NCBI GenBank assembly: GCA_947381945.1
Contig: CANCXM010000003.1
Location: 78,302 to 142,301 of the forward strand
Direction of reading: 5' to 3'
DNA: 64,000 bases
From: an uncultured Muribaculaceae bacterium
GTDB taxonomy: Bacteria; Bacteroidota; Bacteroidia; Bacteroidales; Muribaculaceae
Shown here piece by piece: positions 25,942 through 34,673 of this stretch. The notes below the pieces were generated by a model. It worked only from the letters and a program-made list of their open reading frames with translations, searched no databases and had not been told where the DNA came from. A program made the position numbers and the translations under genes. Position 1 is the stretch's first letter, and the number at the start of each line of letters is the position of its first letter.

Positions 25942-26421
25942 ATGAAATCAAAAACTCTGATTTTTCTGAAGACGTTCACCATCAAGAACCCCACTCTTGA
26001 TGAGCAAAATGCGTTTATGATGCGCGAGACGGTAAACGAGGTTGAGTGTGCCGACCTCGGGACAATTTACAATAACGATCAGTTGTATGGAAAGGATCTC
26101 TCTGAATTCATCATGCAAGAGGTGAAACGTCTGAGACCCGAATGGATTGTTGCCGAGGGACAATGTGCCACCGTGGCATTGACCTTGAAAAATCAGAAAA
26201 AGATTCTTCTCAATCCAAAGGTTTCATTCGATGCCCTCAATGATGTGTCGGAACACGCACGTCGGAACACATTCGGATTCTTTGATGACCTGCATGAGCA
26301 AGACTATGAGAGATTCATATCGGTATATCCTCATGCCGCATGGTTTCCGCAGGATGACGACCTGAGCTTGTTTACTATTAAAGAAGCTGTTCAATCTATA
26401 ATCGAGACAGGAGAATGGTAG
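25942..26421 (+). CDS. Alpha/beta-hydrolase-like (YqiA/UPF0227-type) protein with Cys at the elbow
   Basis: 159 aa, no confident family. The pattern DLSEFIMQEVKRLRPEWIVAEGQCATVALTL...KKILLNPKVSFDALNDV resembles YqiA-type small hydrolases, where the segment is VGSSLGGYYATYLA...AVLINPAV. Here the nucleophile elbow reads EGQCAT, so Cys would replace Ser. A conserved-looking LDEQNAFMM...VECADLG and an Asp/His-containing tail (YPHAAWFPQDDDLS) follow. The stop overlaps the WYL gene start by 7 nt. The structural analogy is my reading by eye. Confidence 0.5.
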   Translation: MKSKTLIFLKTFTIKNPTLDEQNAFMMRETVNEVECADLGTIYNNDQLYGKDLSEFIMQEVKRLRPEWIVAEGQCATVALTLKNQKKILLNPKVSFDALNDVSEHARRNTFGFFDDLHEQDYERFISVYPHAAWFPQDDDLSLFTIKEAVQSIIETGEW

Positions 26422-27317
26422 AATTACTTTTGAAGCGCTATCTTTGGCTCATTGACACACTGAAGCGCAATGGAGAACTGACATTTGAGGAAATCTCTGA
26501 TAAGTGGGATAATTCCTCGGTCAATGATAATGGTATCGTGCTTACCAAGCGTACATTCTACAATCATTGTCAGGCGATTGCCCGGCATTTCGGCATTGAC
26601 ATTGAATGTCGTCGCGGACGTGGACTGAACCTTTACCGCATAGTCAATCCCGAAGCGATTGAGGAAAACTCACTGACAAAGTGGGCTCTTGATAGTTTTT
26701 CGCTTGGAGAACTGCTGCTCGGCAATGCCGACATCGCTGACAAGATTCTTCTTGAAGATATTCCATCGGGACGTGAATGGCTGGAGCCAATACTGACAGC
26801 ACTGCAACAAAATCGGGAAATTGAACTCAGTTATGAGAATTTTGTCGGCATTAAATTTACCGGTACGGTGCAGCCTCTTTGTGTCAAGTTGTTCAAGCGT
26901 AGATGGTATGTGTTGATGCGGTTGCAAGATGGTCGCAGACGGATATTCTCATTAGACCGTATCAACGCGTTAGAAGTTTCCAATACTCGATTTGAATATC
27001 CTTCGGATTTTGTTCCGACCGACTATTTCCATGATGTATTTGGCATAATAGCCGGGACGGAACGTAAGATAGAGAATATCGTAATCCGCACCTATGCCGA
27101 ACTACCGGGGTATCTTCGATCATTGCCCATCCACCACAGTCAGGTGGAACTGGAAACCAAGGATGGATATACAGACTTTTCGCTCCGCCTGATCCCCACA
27201 TTTGATTTCATTCAGGAGCTCCTACTTCATCGCGACCAACTCGAAGTGCTTAAACCAAAGTCGCTCCGCGATGAAATTTCAGTGTTAATTTCAAGCATGT
27301 CTAACCTTTACAATTAG
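26415..27317 (+). CDS. WYL-domain transcriptional regulator, right-arm copy
   Basis: 300 aa, same layout as the left-arm copy: N-terminal winged helix (RYLWLIDTLKRNGELTFEEISDKWDN), WYL domain with VQPLCVKLFKRRWYVLMRLQ and RRIFSLDRINALEV, then a WCX-type C-terminus (SLPIHHSQVELE...). The ATG overlaps the preceding gene. It probably controls the operon through the inverted repeat at 25876-25902, sensing a nucleic-acid-type ligand; the latter is family knowledge, not visible in the sequence. Confidence 0.88.
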   Translation: MVELLLKRYLWLIDTLKRNGELTFEEISDKWDNSSVNDNGIVLTKRTFYNHCQAIARHFGIDIECRRGRGLNLYRIVNPEAIEENSLTKWALDSFSLGELLLGNADIADKILLEDIPSGREWLEPILTALQQNREIELSYENFVGIKFTGTVQPLCVKLFKRRWYVLMRLQDGRRRIFSLDRINALEVSNTRFEYPSDFVPTDYFHDVFGIIAGTERKIENIVIRTYAELPGYLRSLPIHHSQVELETKDGYTDFSLRLIPTFDFIQELLLHRDQLEVLKPKSLRDEISVLISSMSNLYN

Positions 27318-27326
27318 CAGAAATCC

Positions 27327-28124
27327 ATGATGCTCTATCTTGATAGATTTATATTGACGACAAACGCATCGCGAATGTCATATCCATATAATATTTTGCG
27401 TCCTAAGAAATTGCAGTATATTGACTTCTCTCCAATAACAATATTTTATGGGAGCAATGGTTGTGGAAAATCAACATTGTTGAATATAATAGCGCGTAAA
27501 CTTGGTGTGGAGATGCTTGATCGGGGAAACGATTCTGAGGCCTTGCAACCATATATAAATGAATGTAAATATAAAGTTACGGCGCCATTCAATCAGCACT
27601 GCGATTTACCTGAAGAAAGTCGTTTCATCAGAAGTGAAGAAGTTATGCACGGCATCATAAAAGTGCGTCAGCACAACGAGCGGATCAAACAACACATCCG
27701 GAATGCAAATCCCGAATTATTCGATCGTTTTTTCAATAGCAAAGACGATAATGTTGGATATGTATGGAGCGCCGACAGATGGATATATCATGCGTTAGAA
27801 AAATATAAAGACGCACGAAGCAACGGAGAACTCGCTTTTGATTATTTTCAAGACAATATTGTACCGGAAACTTTGGTACTGCTTGATGAGCCTGAGAATA
27901 GTCTATCCCCCAAATTTCAGAAAGAACTTGCCAAAATGATTCTGGACTATGCTCGATTCTTCAATTGTCAGTTCATAATCGCAACTCATTCCCCGTTCCT
28001 TTTAGCCATACAGGGTGCGAAAATTTACGATTTGGATTCTACTCCATCTGAGGTCAGAGATTGGACTGAACTGGATAACATTAAATTATATGCTGAATTA
28101 TTTAAAAATATAGAAATTAAGTGA
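27327..28124 (+). CDS. AAA family ATPase (ABC/SMC-type, AAA_21-like)
   Basis: 265 aa. Walker A is GSNGCGKST (about residues 42-50), Walker B is TLVLLDEPENSLSP, and the H-loop is IIATHSPF. It is a short stand-alone ATPase of the class common in defence and RNA-repair neighbourhoods (compare RloC/PrrC/OLD-type heads), without a fused nuclease. A signature motif is not obvious between the Walker boxes. The next gene (132 aa) starts 3 nt after it and may be its partner. Confidence 0.85.
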   Translation: MMLYLDRFILTTNASRMSYPYNILRPKKLQYIDFSPITIFYGSNGCGKSTLLNIIARKLGVEMLDRGNDSEALQPYINECKYKVTAPFNQHCDLPEESRFIRSEEVMHGIIKVRQHNERIKQHIRNANPELFDRFFNSKDDNVGYVWSADRWIYHALEKYKDARSNGELAFDYFQDNIVPETLVLLDEPENSLSPKFQKELAKMILDYARFFNCQFIIATHSPFLLAIQGAKIYDLDSTPSEVRDWTELDNIKLYAELFKNIEIK

Positions 28125-28127
28125 CCT

Positions 28128-28526
28128 ATGGAGATTGATAACAGATTGATAGAATATGCAAACCGTGCTGATGAAATCACCCCGCAGCAAGCCTTGGATA
28201 TTCTGATAGACATTTACATTGATAATTGCGGAATTTCGGCAGGCGAGAGGAGTCTCGCGGATTACGCCTCTGAATATTGGCGGGAGAAACAGTCTGAAAC
28301 AATGCCACAAGTGTCGGAATGTGATTACTTTGAGGACGTAATGGAATTGTTGTCAGAGAGATTTCGTGCCAACCGAGAAGAAATCACCAAATATGATATA
28401 GAATTTCTTAGTGACGAAATCCTTCAAGAAGTTTGTATAGAGTACATCGAATTTTGTAATAACGAAGAAGCCAATATCGCAGTTTGTGCCGGCGTAGTAG
28501 ATTTCATTAAAAAATATTCAAGATGA
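28128..28526 (+). CDS. Uncharacterised 132-aa acidic helical protein
   Basis: I do not recognise it. It is predicted mostly helical (MEIDNRLIEYANRADEITPQQALDILIDIYIDN...), acidic, cytosolic and without cysteine motifs. It sits between the AAA ATPase (3-nt gap) and rtcB2 (ATGA overlap), which implies coupled translation with the repair module. It may be a partner of the ATPase. Confidence 0.6.
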   Translation: MEIDNRLIEYANRADEITPQQALDILIDIYIDNCGISAGERSLADYASEYWREKQSETMPQVSECDYFEDVMELLSERFRANREEITKYDIEFLSDEILQEVCIEYIEFCNNEEANIAVCAGVVDFIKKYSR

Positions 28527-29725
28527 TAATTCAAGGAGAACATTCTTCGGCTGAAATATTCACCGACAATATGGAAGAGGCAGCCCTTGACTGGGTGAAG
28601 GCGCAGTGCGACCATCCGGCGTTTGATGGCGTGCGAATTGTGCAGATGCCTGATGTTCACGCCGGCAATTCTTGCAATGTCGGCACGGCCTACCGTATTG
28701 GCACTTTCGTAAACCCTGACCATGTGGGCGTGGATATTGGTTGCACAATCTCCATGCATCGGCTGTCGGCACCAATAAATTCTGATGACTTTTCGTTGCT
28801 TGACCACCGTATCCGCGAGGTCGTCCCAACGGGTACAGATATTTGTGCGAAGAATAGTCTGAACGAGAAAGAGTTTTTCAAGTTTCTCAATGCCCAATAC
28901 AACAAAGCTCGCTCCGTGGCTCCCGACCTCATCAATGCCGCACCAAGAATAGACGCCCGCTTTATCTCCGACTTTTGCCGACGTATAAAGTTGCAGGAAG
29001 GTATCTTCTATAAAAGTATCGGCACACTTGGCGGTGGCAACCATTTTGTTGAATACGGTGAAGATGTAGAAACAGGTGACGGTTGGCTTACAATTCATTG
29101 CGGCTCACGCAATCTCGGAGTGAAGGTTGCCAATCACTGGCATCACATCGCCAATAATCCCAAGCGGGCTGACTACGTCGGATTTCTATGGGGAGAAGCC
29201 CTCAACGGTTATCTCTCAGATATGATTATTGCGCAGGCCTACGCTCTTTATAATCACCAGATTATCCGCGACCGCATTTTGGCAATTATCCGCAAAGTCA
29301 ACAAAGCAAAATGCGCTGAGTCGATTTTCACCACTCACAACTATATCTCTGTCGAGGAGGAACACCCGATGCTCCGCAAAGGTGCGATTGATGCTTCCGA
29401 GGGAAGAAAAGTCTGCATCCCATTCAACATGCGCGACGGCATTGCTATATGCATAGGAAAGGGTAATGAGCAATGGCTCAATACGGCTCCGCATGGAGCA
29501 GGCCGCATAATGTCGCGGGCACAGGCAAAGAAGCAGATTCCTCTTGCCGAATTTGAGCAGAGCATGAGCGGAATTTTCTCTACTTCAGTATGCGAGGGCA
29601 CACTTGACGAATCTCCCCAAGCATATAAACCAACAGATGAAATCCTTTCTCTCATCGAACCCACCGTCAATGTCATCGCAATGGTAAGACCTCGTCTCAA
29701 TATTAAAGACATTCCAAAACAATGA
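28523..29725 (+). CDS. RtcB-type RNA ligase of the RtcB2 class, paired with PrfH
   Basis: 400 aa, shorter than the left-arm RtcB. Motifs: [24 protein letters not shown] (GCT where the left copy has GCG), [29 protein letters not shown] and [11 protein letters not shown] with the guanylylated His. RtcB2 ligases encoded with PrfH repair 16S rRNA cut at the decoding centre by ribotoxins such as colicin E3 (established for an E. coli pair). The last four bases overlap prfH (ATGA), the arrangement typical of that pair. Confidence 0.93.
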   Translation: MIIQGEHSSAEIFTDNMEEAALDWVKAQCDHPAFDGVRIVQMPDVHAGNSCNVGTAYRIGTFVNPDHVGVDIGCTISMHRLSAPINSDDFSLLDHRIREVVPTGTDICAKNSLNEKEFFKFLNAQYNKARSVAPDLINAAPRIDARFISDFCRRIKLQEGIFYKSIGTLGGGNHFVEYGEDVETGDGWLTIHCGSRNLGVKVANHWHHIANNPKRADYVGFLWGEALNGYLSDMIIAQAYALYNHQIIRDRILAIIRKVNKAKCAESIFTTHNYISVEEEHPMLRKGAIDASEGRKVCIPFNMRDGIAICIGKGNEQWLNTAPHGAGRIMSRAQAKKQIPLAEFEQSMSGIFSTSVCEGTLDESPQAYKPTDEILSLIEPTVNVIAMVRPRLNIKDIPKQ

Positions 29726-30327
29726 AGAAATATATCCAACTTACAGCCGGACGTGGTCCGGTTGAATGTGCAAGAGCAGTTGCGTTGGTGGCAAAGGAAC
29801 TTCTGAAAGAATTGCCAAATCTTCAAATTGTAGATTCAGAAGAACATAAATCATCACCCGGTTGCTTTATGTCAATCACCTTCGGCTCGGATGATGAAAT
29901 CCCGCAATCAATCATTGACCAATGGGAAGGCACAGTGCAATGGCGTTCCACACATAATCCCTACCGACCAGGCCATAAGCGCAGCAACTGGTTTGTCGGA
30001 GTTCACTTCATAGATCCACTGACCCTGCCCATTATAAGTGATGCTGACATAGAATATGAGACATGCCGTTCCGGAGGGAAAGGAGGTCAGAATGTCAATA
30101 AAGTTGAGTCAGCCGTGAGAGCCATTCACCGGCCTACTGGAATAGCCGTCAGATGTTCCGACGAACGATCACAGTTTCAAAACAAAGCAATAGCTCGTGA
30201 GCGACTGCTCCTGAAACTTGCCGAAGCCCGTACCGAAGCCCAAAATAAAGCACGCGATGACTCATGGTCCAATCACCACTCCCTCCTGCGTGGCAACCCT
30301 ATAAAAATCTTCAGTGGACCCTTGTAA
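29722..30327 (+). CDS. prfH: Peptide chain release factor H homologue
   Basis: 201 aa. The catalytic GGQ loop is [39 protein letters not shown], as in class-I release factors, but the protein lacks the large codon-recognition domain 2 found in RF1/RF2; the N-terminal part ([21 protein letters not shown]) is PrfH-specific. PrfH is thought to release the peptide from ribosomes stalled by decoding-centre damage so that RtcB2 can reseal the rRNA. It is the last gene of the right arm. Confidence 0.94.
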   Translation: MKKYIQLTAGRGPVECARAVALVAKELLKELPNLQIVDSEEHKSSPGCFMSITFGSDDEIPQSIIDQWEGTVQWRSTHNPYRPGHKRSNWFVGVHFIDPLTLPIISDADIEYETCRSGGKGGQNVNKVESAVRAIHRPTGIAVRCSDERSQFQNKAIARERLLLKLAEARTEAQNKARDDSWSNHHSLLRGNPIKIFSGPL

Positions 30328-30441
30328 ATAGCCCCAGCCGAGTATATGCATATTTAAGCAAGAGTATGTAATTTTACGTAAATTCTTATGTGGAACTCAC
30401 ATTATTCGTGAAGCAAAGGTAGCAATTTTTCAGCAAGATAG

Positions 30442-30804
30442 TCAACGCAGGATTTCACCATTGCTGTCAATCCCATACTTTTCGCGGAGTCTTATCAGCG
30501 TTTTCCCGGTGATATTAAACAGTTTCGCTACTTGCTTCCAGTTGCCAACTTCAAAGATTTTGTTCGCATTCTTTTTATGGTTTGCATAAGCTCAAATCTT
30601 TAACCAGTTGTGAAACCCTCTTGCTTTACAGCCGGGCAAACGCATAGTCGTGACGATTACCGCGACGGGTGGAAGCTTCGCCGCCTCAACTTTCACGGCC
30701 TCTATGCTATCAGATGAAACAGGGTCATATCCAGCCTGCATAAGCAGACTTGACATGACCCTATAATCCGTCGCAGAGGTATCTACGATGAGGATTTTAT
30801 TCAT
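30442..30804 (-). pseudogene. Remnant of an NtrC-type response regulator
   Basis: Two parts of one gene remain. From 30804, MNKILIVDTSATDYRVMSSLLMQAGYDPVSSDSIE... is a receiver-domain N-terminus that stops after 70 codons. From about 30588 to the TGA at 30442, in another frame, NKIFEVGNWKQVAKLFNITGKTLIRLREKYGID is a Fis-type helix-turn-helix as at the C-terminus of sigma-54 activators. The rest of the receiver and the entire AAA+ domain are missing. The receiver part has LIVDTSATD, so even the phosphorylation pocket may be altered. Confidence 0.7.
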
Positions 30805-30879
30805 TATAAATGAGTTATTGTCTGATAATGTTTATTGATGTTTTTAGAGTTGTTGTCAAAAATTTATTCTCTCTGATTG

Positions 30880-31347
30880 TCAAACGACTTCTTCTGCTTT
30901 ACCGAAGTTCATATCCATCGGGCGGATGAACGACCAAGTTGAGTGAACAACATGCCATTCTCCATTTGCTTCCTTATGATACACCTCTATGCAGTTGTAC
31001 TCCATGTCTATCAGTGTGGTCTTGGCGAAAAGTTGAAATGTGAGCACTCCCATAGACATATCATCCGAGAACTGCACTCGAGGACTTCTGAAGTCATAGC
31101 TGTCGGCGAACAGTTTGCCCTCAATCGTGGCGAGGACTTTCTCAATCTCGGAATGGCTGTCGATACGTTCCGACACAACAGCGTCAAAGTATGAGAAATT
31201 GTCACGCGACCACAGTTGCTTGTATCCGGAAGTATCCCCGTTGAACCATTTGTTCAATGCGGCTTTTTCAAGTCCGATGATGTGCCGGGCAAGCGTCTCC
31301 TGCTCTTTGTTGTCATAGTGCCATGCGGCATCTTTTGATTTTTCCAT
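30880..31347 (-). CDS. NTF2-like / DUF4440-type protein
   Basis: 155 aa with the cone-shaped NTF2-like pattern: helical EKAALNKWFNGDTSGYKQLWSRDNFSYFDA, then EIEKVLATIEGKLF, and beta-strands YDFRSPRVQFSDDMSMGVLTFQLF and WHVVHSTWSF. Such proteins bind or convert small molecules, but the ligand cannot be predicted. It starts one base after the SMR gene stop, so it is the third gene of an operon with a flavodoxin-like reductase and an SMR exporter. Confidence 0.75.
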   Translation of the reverse strand: MEKSKDAAWHYDNKEQETLARHIIGLEKAALNKWFNGDTSGYKQLWSRDNFSYFDAVVSERIDSHSEIEKVLATIEGKLFADSYDFRSPRVQFSDDMSMGVLTFQLFAKTTLIDMEYNCIEVYHKEANGEWHVVHSTWSFIRPMDMNFGKAEEVV

Positions 31348-31348
31348 T

Positions 31349-31672
31349 TTATGAAACTAATTTTAGTCCGATTATAGATGCGATCAATGTGAAAATGAAG
31401 AATAAACGCCAGAACGTGGCGGGTTCTTTGAAAAACAAAATTCCAAGCAACACAGCACCAACGGCCCCCATACCAGTCCATACTGCGTAAGCCGTTCCGA
31501 GCGGAATAGTCCGCATTGCCTTAGTGATAAGATATATGCTCAATGCCATTGCACAAACAGTAGAAAAGCCCCACACAAGTCTTTCACTGCCTATTGTCTT
31601 TGATGCTTTGCCGAGACAGAATGTGACAATGATTTCAATCAATCCAGATAAGATAAGAATAAGCCAGTTCAT
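31349..31672 (-). CDS. SMR family exporter, Gdx/SugE type (guanidinium exporter-like)
   Basis: 107 aa with four transmembrane helices. The essential membrane Glu is in LSGLIEIIVTFCLG (helix 1), and GTAYAVWTGMGAVGAVLLGI (helix 3) is the block that distinguishes Gdx/SugE guanidinium exporters from EmrE-type multidrug pumps. It would form an antiparallel dimer exchanging protons for guanidinium-like cations. No guanidine riboswitch was recognised upstream; it follows a reductase gene by 15 nt. Confidence 0.85.
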   Translation of the reverse strand: MNWLILILSGLIEIIVTFCLGKASKTIGSERLVWGFSTVCAMALSIYLITKAMRTIPLGTAYAVWTGMGAVGAVLLGILFFKEPATFWRLFFIFTLIASIIGLKLVS

Positions 31673-31687
31673 TATTATAAGGTTTGT

Positions 31688-32230
31688 CTAATCTTGTAGA
31701 TTTTTACCCATTTCATAGGCCATACCGGGATATTCAGACTGTTCGAGTTCTTCACGTGTCATATAGCCGCCTACATTGAGTTCTCCCGCGATTTCCCACT
31801 GAAGGTAGTCCATATCGCTCTTGAACCATGTGCGCATTGGAGCGAAATTTGCCTCCGAGTCATCCCAGCCGGTAGCAAACATGAATGCTTTCTTATGTGC
31901 TCCTACAAAACTTTTATCAAACGCATAGAAACGATCCAATACTGCTTTCAGTGTCATGGGCATAAGATGGTAGTACATAGGATAGGCAAACACCACGACA
32001 TCAGACTTCTCTATCGTCTGCCCAATCTCTTTCATATCGTCGTTCATAACACAGTCATTGTCACCGCCATTACATTTCAGACAACCAAGACAATGATGAA
32101 CATTTTTGAATGCGGTGTCAATGCGAACCACGCTGTGACCTGCTTCCTCTGCTCCTTTTATAAAGTTTTCGGCCAATAAAGCCGACATTCCTTTCAGGTG
32201 AGCACTGCCTGTCAAAACAACTATTTGCAT
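31688..32230 (-). CDS. Flavodoxin-like NAD(P)H-dependent oxidoreductase
   Basis: 180 aa of the NADPH-dependent FMN reductase fold: VVLTGSAHLKGMSALLAENFIKGAEEAGH is the FMN phosphate loop, CLGCLKCNGGDNDCVMNDDM is a cysteine-rich segment typical of this iron-sulfur-flavoprotein-like subgroup, and VFAYPMYYHLMPMTLKAVLDRF is the flavin ring site. It heads an operon with the SMR exporter and the NTF2-like gene and lies just downstream of an AraC regulator on the same strand. Confidence 0.85.
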   Translation of the reverse strand: MQIVVLTGSAHLKGMSALLAENFIKGAEEAGHSVVRIDTAFKNVHHCLGCLKCNGGDNDCVMNDDMKEIGQTIEKSDVVVFAYPMYYHLMPMTLKAVLDRFYAFDKSFVGAHKKAFMFATGWDDSEANFAPMRTWFKSDMDYLQWEIAGELNVGGYMTREELEQSEYPGMAYEMGKNLQD

Positions 32231-32358
32231 ATTCTTTTTTTTATTTTTCCAATAATTTTACCGATTTGGTTTTTATCACCTCTTCATGATGGAAATTTGA
32301 GTATGCAAAGTTCGGAATTTTATATCAGCCAGCTATAACACTTATCAATCCACGAATG

Positions 32359-33243
32359 TCACTTTTGCGGACAGTTCAAGCGTTCCCGAAACTGGGTCGG
32401 AGTCAAATCAGTGTGTTTTTTAAAAAAGCGGATAAAGTAGGACGATGTATTGAAATTGAGTTCTTCCGATATTTCCTCGATTGTCAGGAACGTATATGCC
32501 AGCAATCGCTTCGCCTCGTCAGCCAGCTTCATCTGGATATAGAGCTTGGCTGTGACATCAAAATATTTCTTGACAATCTTATTGAGGTAATTTGGCGAAA
32601 TGCACAGGACATCAGCATAGTATTCAACATCATGGTGTAAGTAACATTCCTCCGCAACTACCTTCACAAAACGATTTACATAGCGGTTGACAATTCCGTC
32701 AGAACCGGAAGTATGGGAATCCGAAAGACATTCCGCACGATTAAGGAGTATCAGAGCGCCATACAAACCGGCCCTTAAAATATGCTGGTCGGGGGTTACT
32801 CCTACCTCGACTTCCTGTTTCATTGAAGAAACGAGATGCATGAGGCGTTCCCATATACTTTCATCCGGATATATGAATGGTGCAGGCCGATCCGGTTGGA
32901 GATAATGAAATTTACGAAGGAAATTAAGGTCATTGAAAAATGAGATGATGAATTGTTCTTCAAAGATTACCACATATCCTTCAAGTTTTGTGTCAGCAGT
33001 CCATTCCCATACCTCACCGGGTATGGAACATATTACCTCTCCTGCCTTCACACAACGTTCATGCCCGTTAATGGCCACTGACTCCTCACCACCTGTTATG
33101 AATATCAGTGAATAAAAATTTTCCCTGTGTATAGGTGTACGGCGTATACCGGGTTTGATGTAATTCAAATCAATTACATCAATAAGCAGCTCATCGCCAT
33201 ACTTATGTTTGCGAAAGTTATATGTATGGATACTATTCATCAT
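32359..33243 (-). CDS. AraC family transcriptional regulator
   Basis: 294 aa: N-terminal cupin-like ligand domain (HRENFYSLIFITGGEESVAINGHERCVKAGEVICSIPGEVWEW) and a C-terminal double helix-turn-helix from about residue 185 (YYADVLCISPNYLNKIVKKYF...LTIEEISEELNFNTSSYFIRFFKKHTDLTPTQFRERL). The TAAATTTG at 33252-33259 (minus strand) may be its -7 box. The likely target is the downstream reductase/SMR operon 130 nt away on the same strand. Confidence 0.9.
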   Translation of the reverse strand: MMNSIHTYNFRKHKYGDELLIDVIDLNYIKPGIRRTPIHRENFYSLIFITGGEESVAINGHERCVKAGEVICSIPGEVWEWTADTKLEGYVVIFEEQFIISFFNDLNFLRKFHYLQPDRPAPFIYPDESIWERLMHLVSSMKQEVEVGVTPDQHILRAGLYGALILLNRAECLSDSHTSGSDGIVNRYVNRFVKVVAEECYLHHDVEYYADVLCISPNYLNKIVKKYFDVTAKLYIQMKLADEAKRLLAYTFLTIEEISEELNFNTSSYFIRFFKKHTDLTPTQFRERLNCPQK

Positions 33244-33374
33244 TTCAAATGCAAATTTAGCGAAAAATATCGAATCAGATTATAGTGAACATTATCCAAG
33301 GCATTACCCCTCACTAAATGATGAGTCAACAAAAATGATGGGAGCAACCGTTATTTCATAAAAAAAATAGGACT

Positions 33375-33740
33375 ATGAACGTACAGGAATTTCGTGATTA
33401 TTGCATGTCGCTTGAAGGTACGACAGAAAAAATGCCTTGGACAAAGCAGCCTCAATATGAAAACCTTTTGGTTTTCAGCGTTGGCGACAAATGGTACTGT
33501 TTTGTCAATATTGAAAAATTTGAGTTCTGTGATTTGAAATGCGACCCTAAAAAATCAGTTGAGCTTCAAAAGCAGTACGATGGCATAACTCCCGGTTGGC
33601 ACATGAATAAGAAACATTGGATTTCTGTTCACTTCAACAGCGATGTACCAACCGAAGTGATAAAACAACTGATCGCCTCATCATACGATCTTGTTCTGCA
33701 CGAACTTCCTCACAGACAACAAAAAGAGTTGAAAGAATAA
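33375..33740 (+). CDS. MmcQ/YjbR family protein
   Basis: 121 aa with the family pattern MNVQEFRDYCMSLEGTTEKMPW near the N-terminus, VFSVGDKWYCFVNI, and TPGWHMNKKHWISVHF followed by LIASSYDLVLHELP. This CyaY-like double-wing fold is suspected to bind DNA, but its role is unknown. It is a single gene convergent with the esterase gene, with a terminator hairpin beginning at its stop codon. Confidence 0.88.
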   Translation: MNVQEFRDYCMSLEGTTEKMPWTKQPQYENLLVFSVGDKWYCFVNIEKFEFCDLKCDPKKSVELQKQYDGITPGWHMNKKHWISVHFNSDVPTEVIKQLIASSYDLVLHELPHRQQKELKE

Positions 33741-33782
33741 CAATGACGTCTCATAACCTGAACATGGTTATGAGACGTCATT
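33740..33782. terminator. Terminator hairpin between convergent mmcQ-like and esterase genes
   Basis: An 18-bp perfect stem CAATGACGTCTCATAACC with its complement around a 7-nt loop. T-runs are weak, but the convergent position and stem strength support a termination or 3'-end role. Confidence 0.65.
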
Positions 33783-33799
33783 GAATTTGAAACCGGCAC

Positions 33800-34630
33800 T
33801 CAATCGTTCTTTAAAGTTTCAACAAAGAAATCATTGACAAGGAGCGCCGCCTCTTTTGTTTCTTTTTTAAATGAATGGTTCTCACCCGGCATGAGCTTTA
33901 ATTCAGCATTTTTATATACTGATTTGTATCTCTCGGAATAGGTATAGGGCACTATGTTGTCATGTGTGCCGTGTAGAATGAATACCGGTCCGGTATAATT
34001 CTGAGCAGTCTCATATATAGGCAGAGTCTGTGCCGACAGTACATATTCCCTGCCGATACTCAAATCACGTCCGGGCAGATGTATCAGTTCCGGGACATTC
34101 CACGGGTCATACTGTGCTCCCTGATTATTACCTCGCAAAGCATCATCACGGAGTACAGCTGCCGCCGCCATCAAGGCAAGTGATTTTATGGCAGGGAATC
34201 CCAATTCTCCGGCCACCATTGATGCGACTACACCTCCCTGTGAATGTCCCGCGAGTGAAATGTCGGCCGTGAACGGTTGGTTCATAGTCCATTCAACAAC
34301 CTTCTTCAAATCCTCCATTTCATTCAATACTGTCATATTATGGAATTCACCCTCGCTTTTCCCATGCCCGTTGAAGTCAAAGCGCACAACGCCTATGCCT
34401 GAACTTACCAGATCATCTGCAAGTTCTCTCAACAGCGGGGAATCCATGTTGCTGGTAAATCCATGACTCAGGATGACCATGTGACATTTACCGTCGCCGG
34501 AAAGTTCCGGCAGTCGCAGCTCTGCGGCTAACTTACCGACAGAACCTTCAATTTCGATAGCCCTTGTGCTTTGAGCTGCGACACCCAATGCTGAGAGGAC
34601 ACTCATAATCAAAATCAATAAAATTCTCAT
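33800..34630 (-). CDS. Secreted alpha/beta hydrolase (esterase-like)
   Basis: 276 aa. Signal peptide MRILLILIMSVLSALGVAAQ. Catalytic residues are readable: nucleophile Ser in GHSQGG, Asp in HGTHDNIVP, His in ENHSF; oxyanion region ILSHGFTSN. The overall pattern resembles feruloyl/cinnamoyl-type esterases of gut Bacteroidetes. It lies downstream of an EmrAB/TolC-type efflux operon on the same strand (43-nt gap), so it may act in the same response, for example on aromatic esters whose acids are then exported; that is inference. Confidence 0.85.
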   Translation of the reverse strand: MRILLILIMSVLSALGVAAQSTRAIEIEGSVGKLAAELRLPELSGDGKCHMVILSHGFTSNMDSPLLRELADDLVSSGIGVVRFDFNGHGKSEGEFHNMTVLNEMEDLKKVVEWTMNQPFTADISLAGHSQGGVVASMVAGELGFPAIKSLALMAAAAVLRDDALRGNNQGAQYDPWNVPELIHLPGRDLSIGREYVLSAQTLPIYETAQNYTGPVFILHGTHDNIVPYTYSERYKSVYKNAELKLMPGENHSFKKETKEAALLVNDFFVETLKND

Positions 34631-34673
34631 TATTATATGTTTTAGTGGTTAATATTTCAAACAGTAAAAGGTT

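Noticed and set aside
28523..29725. Assembly duplication of the same rtcB gene
   Set aside because: The two RtcB proteins differ in length and at many positions, including the metal-Cys motif (GCG versus GCT), so they are true paralogues.
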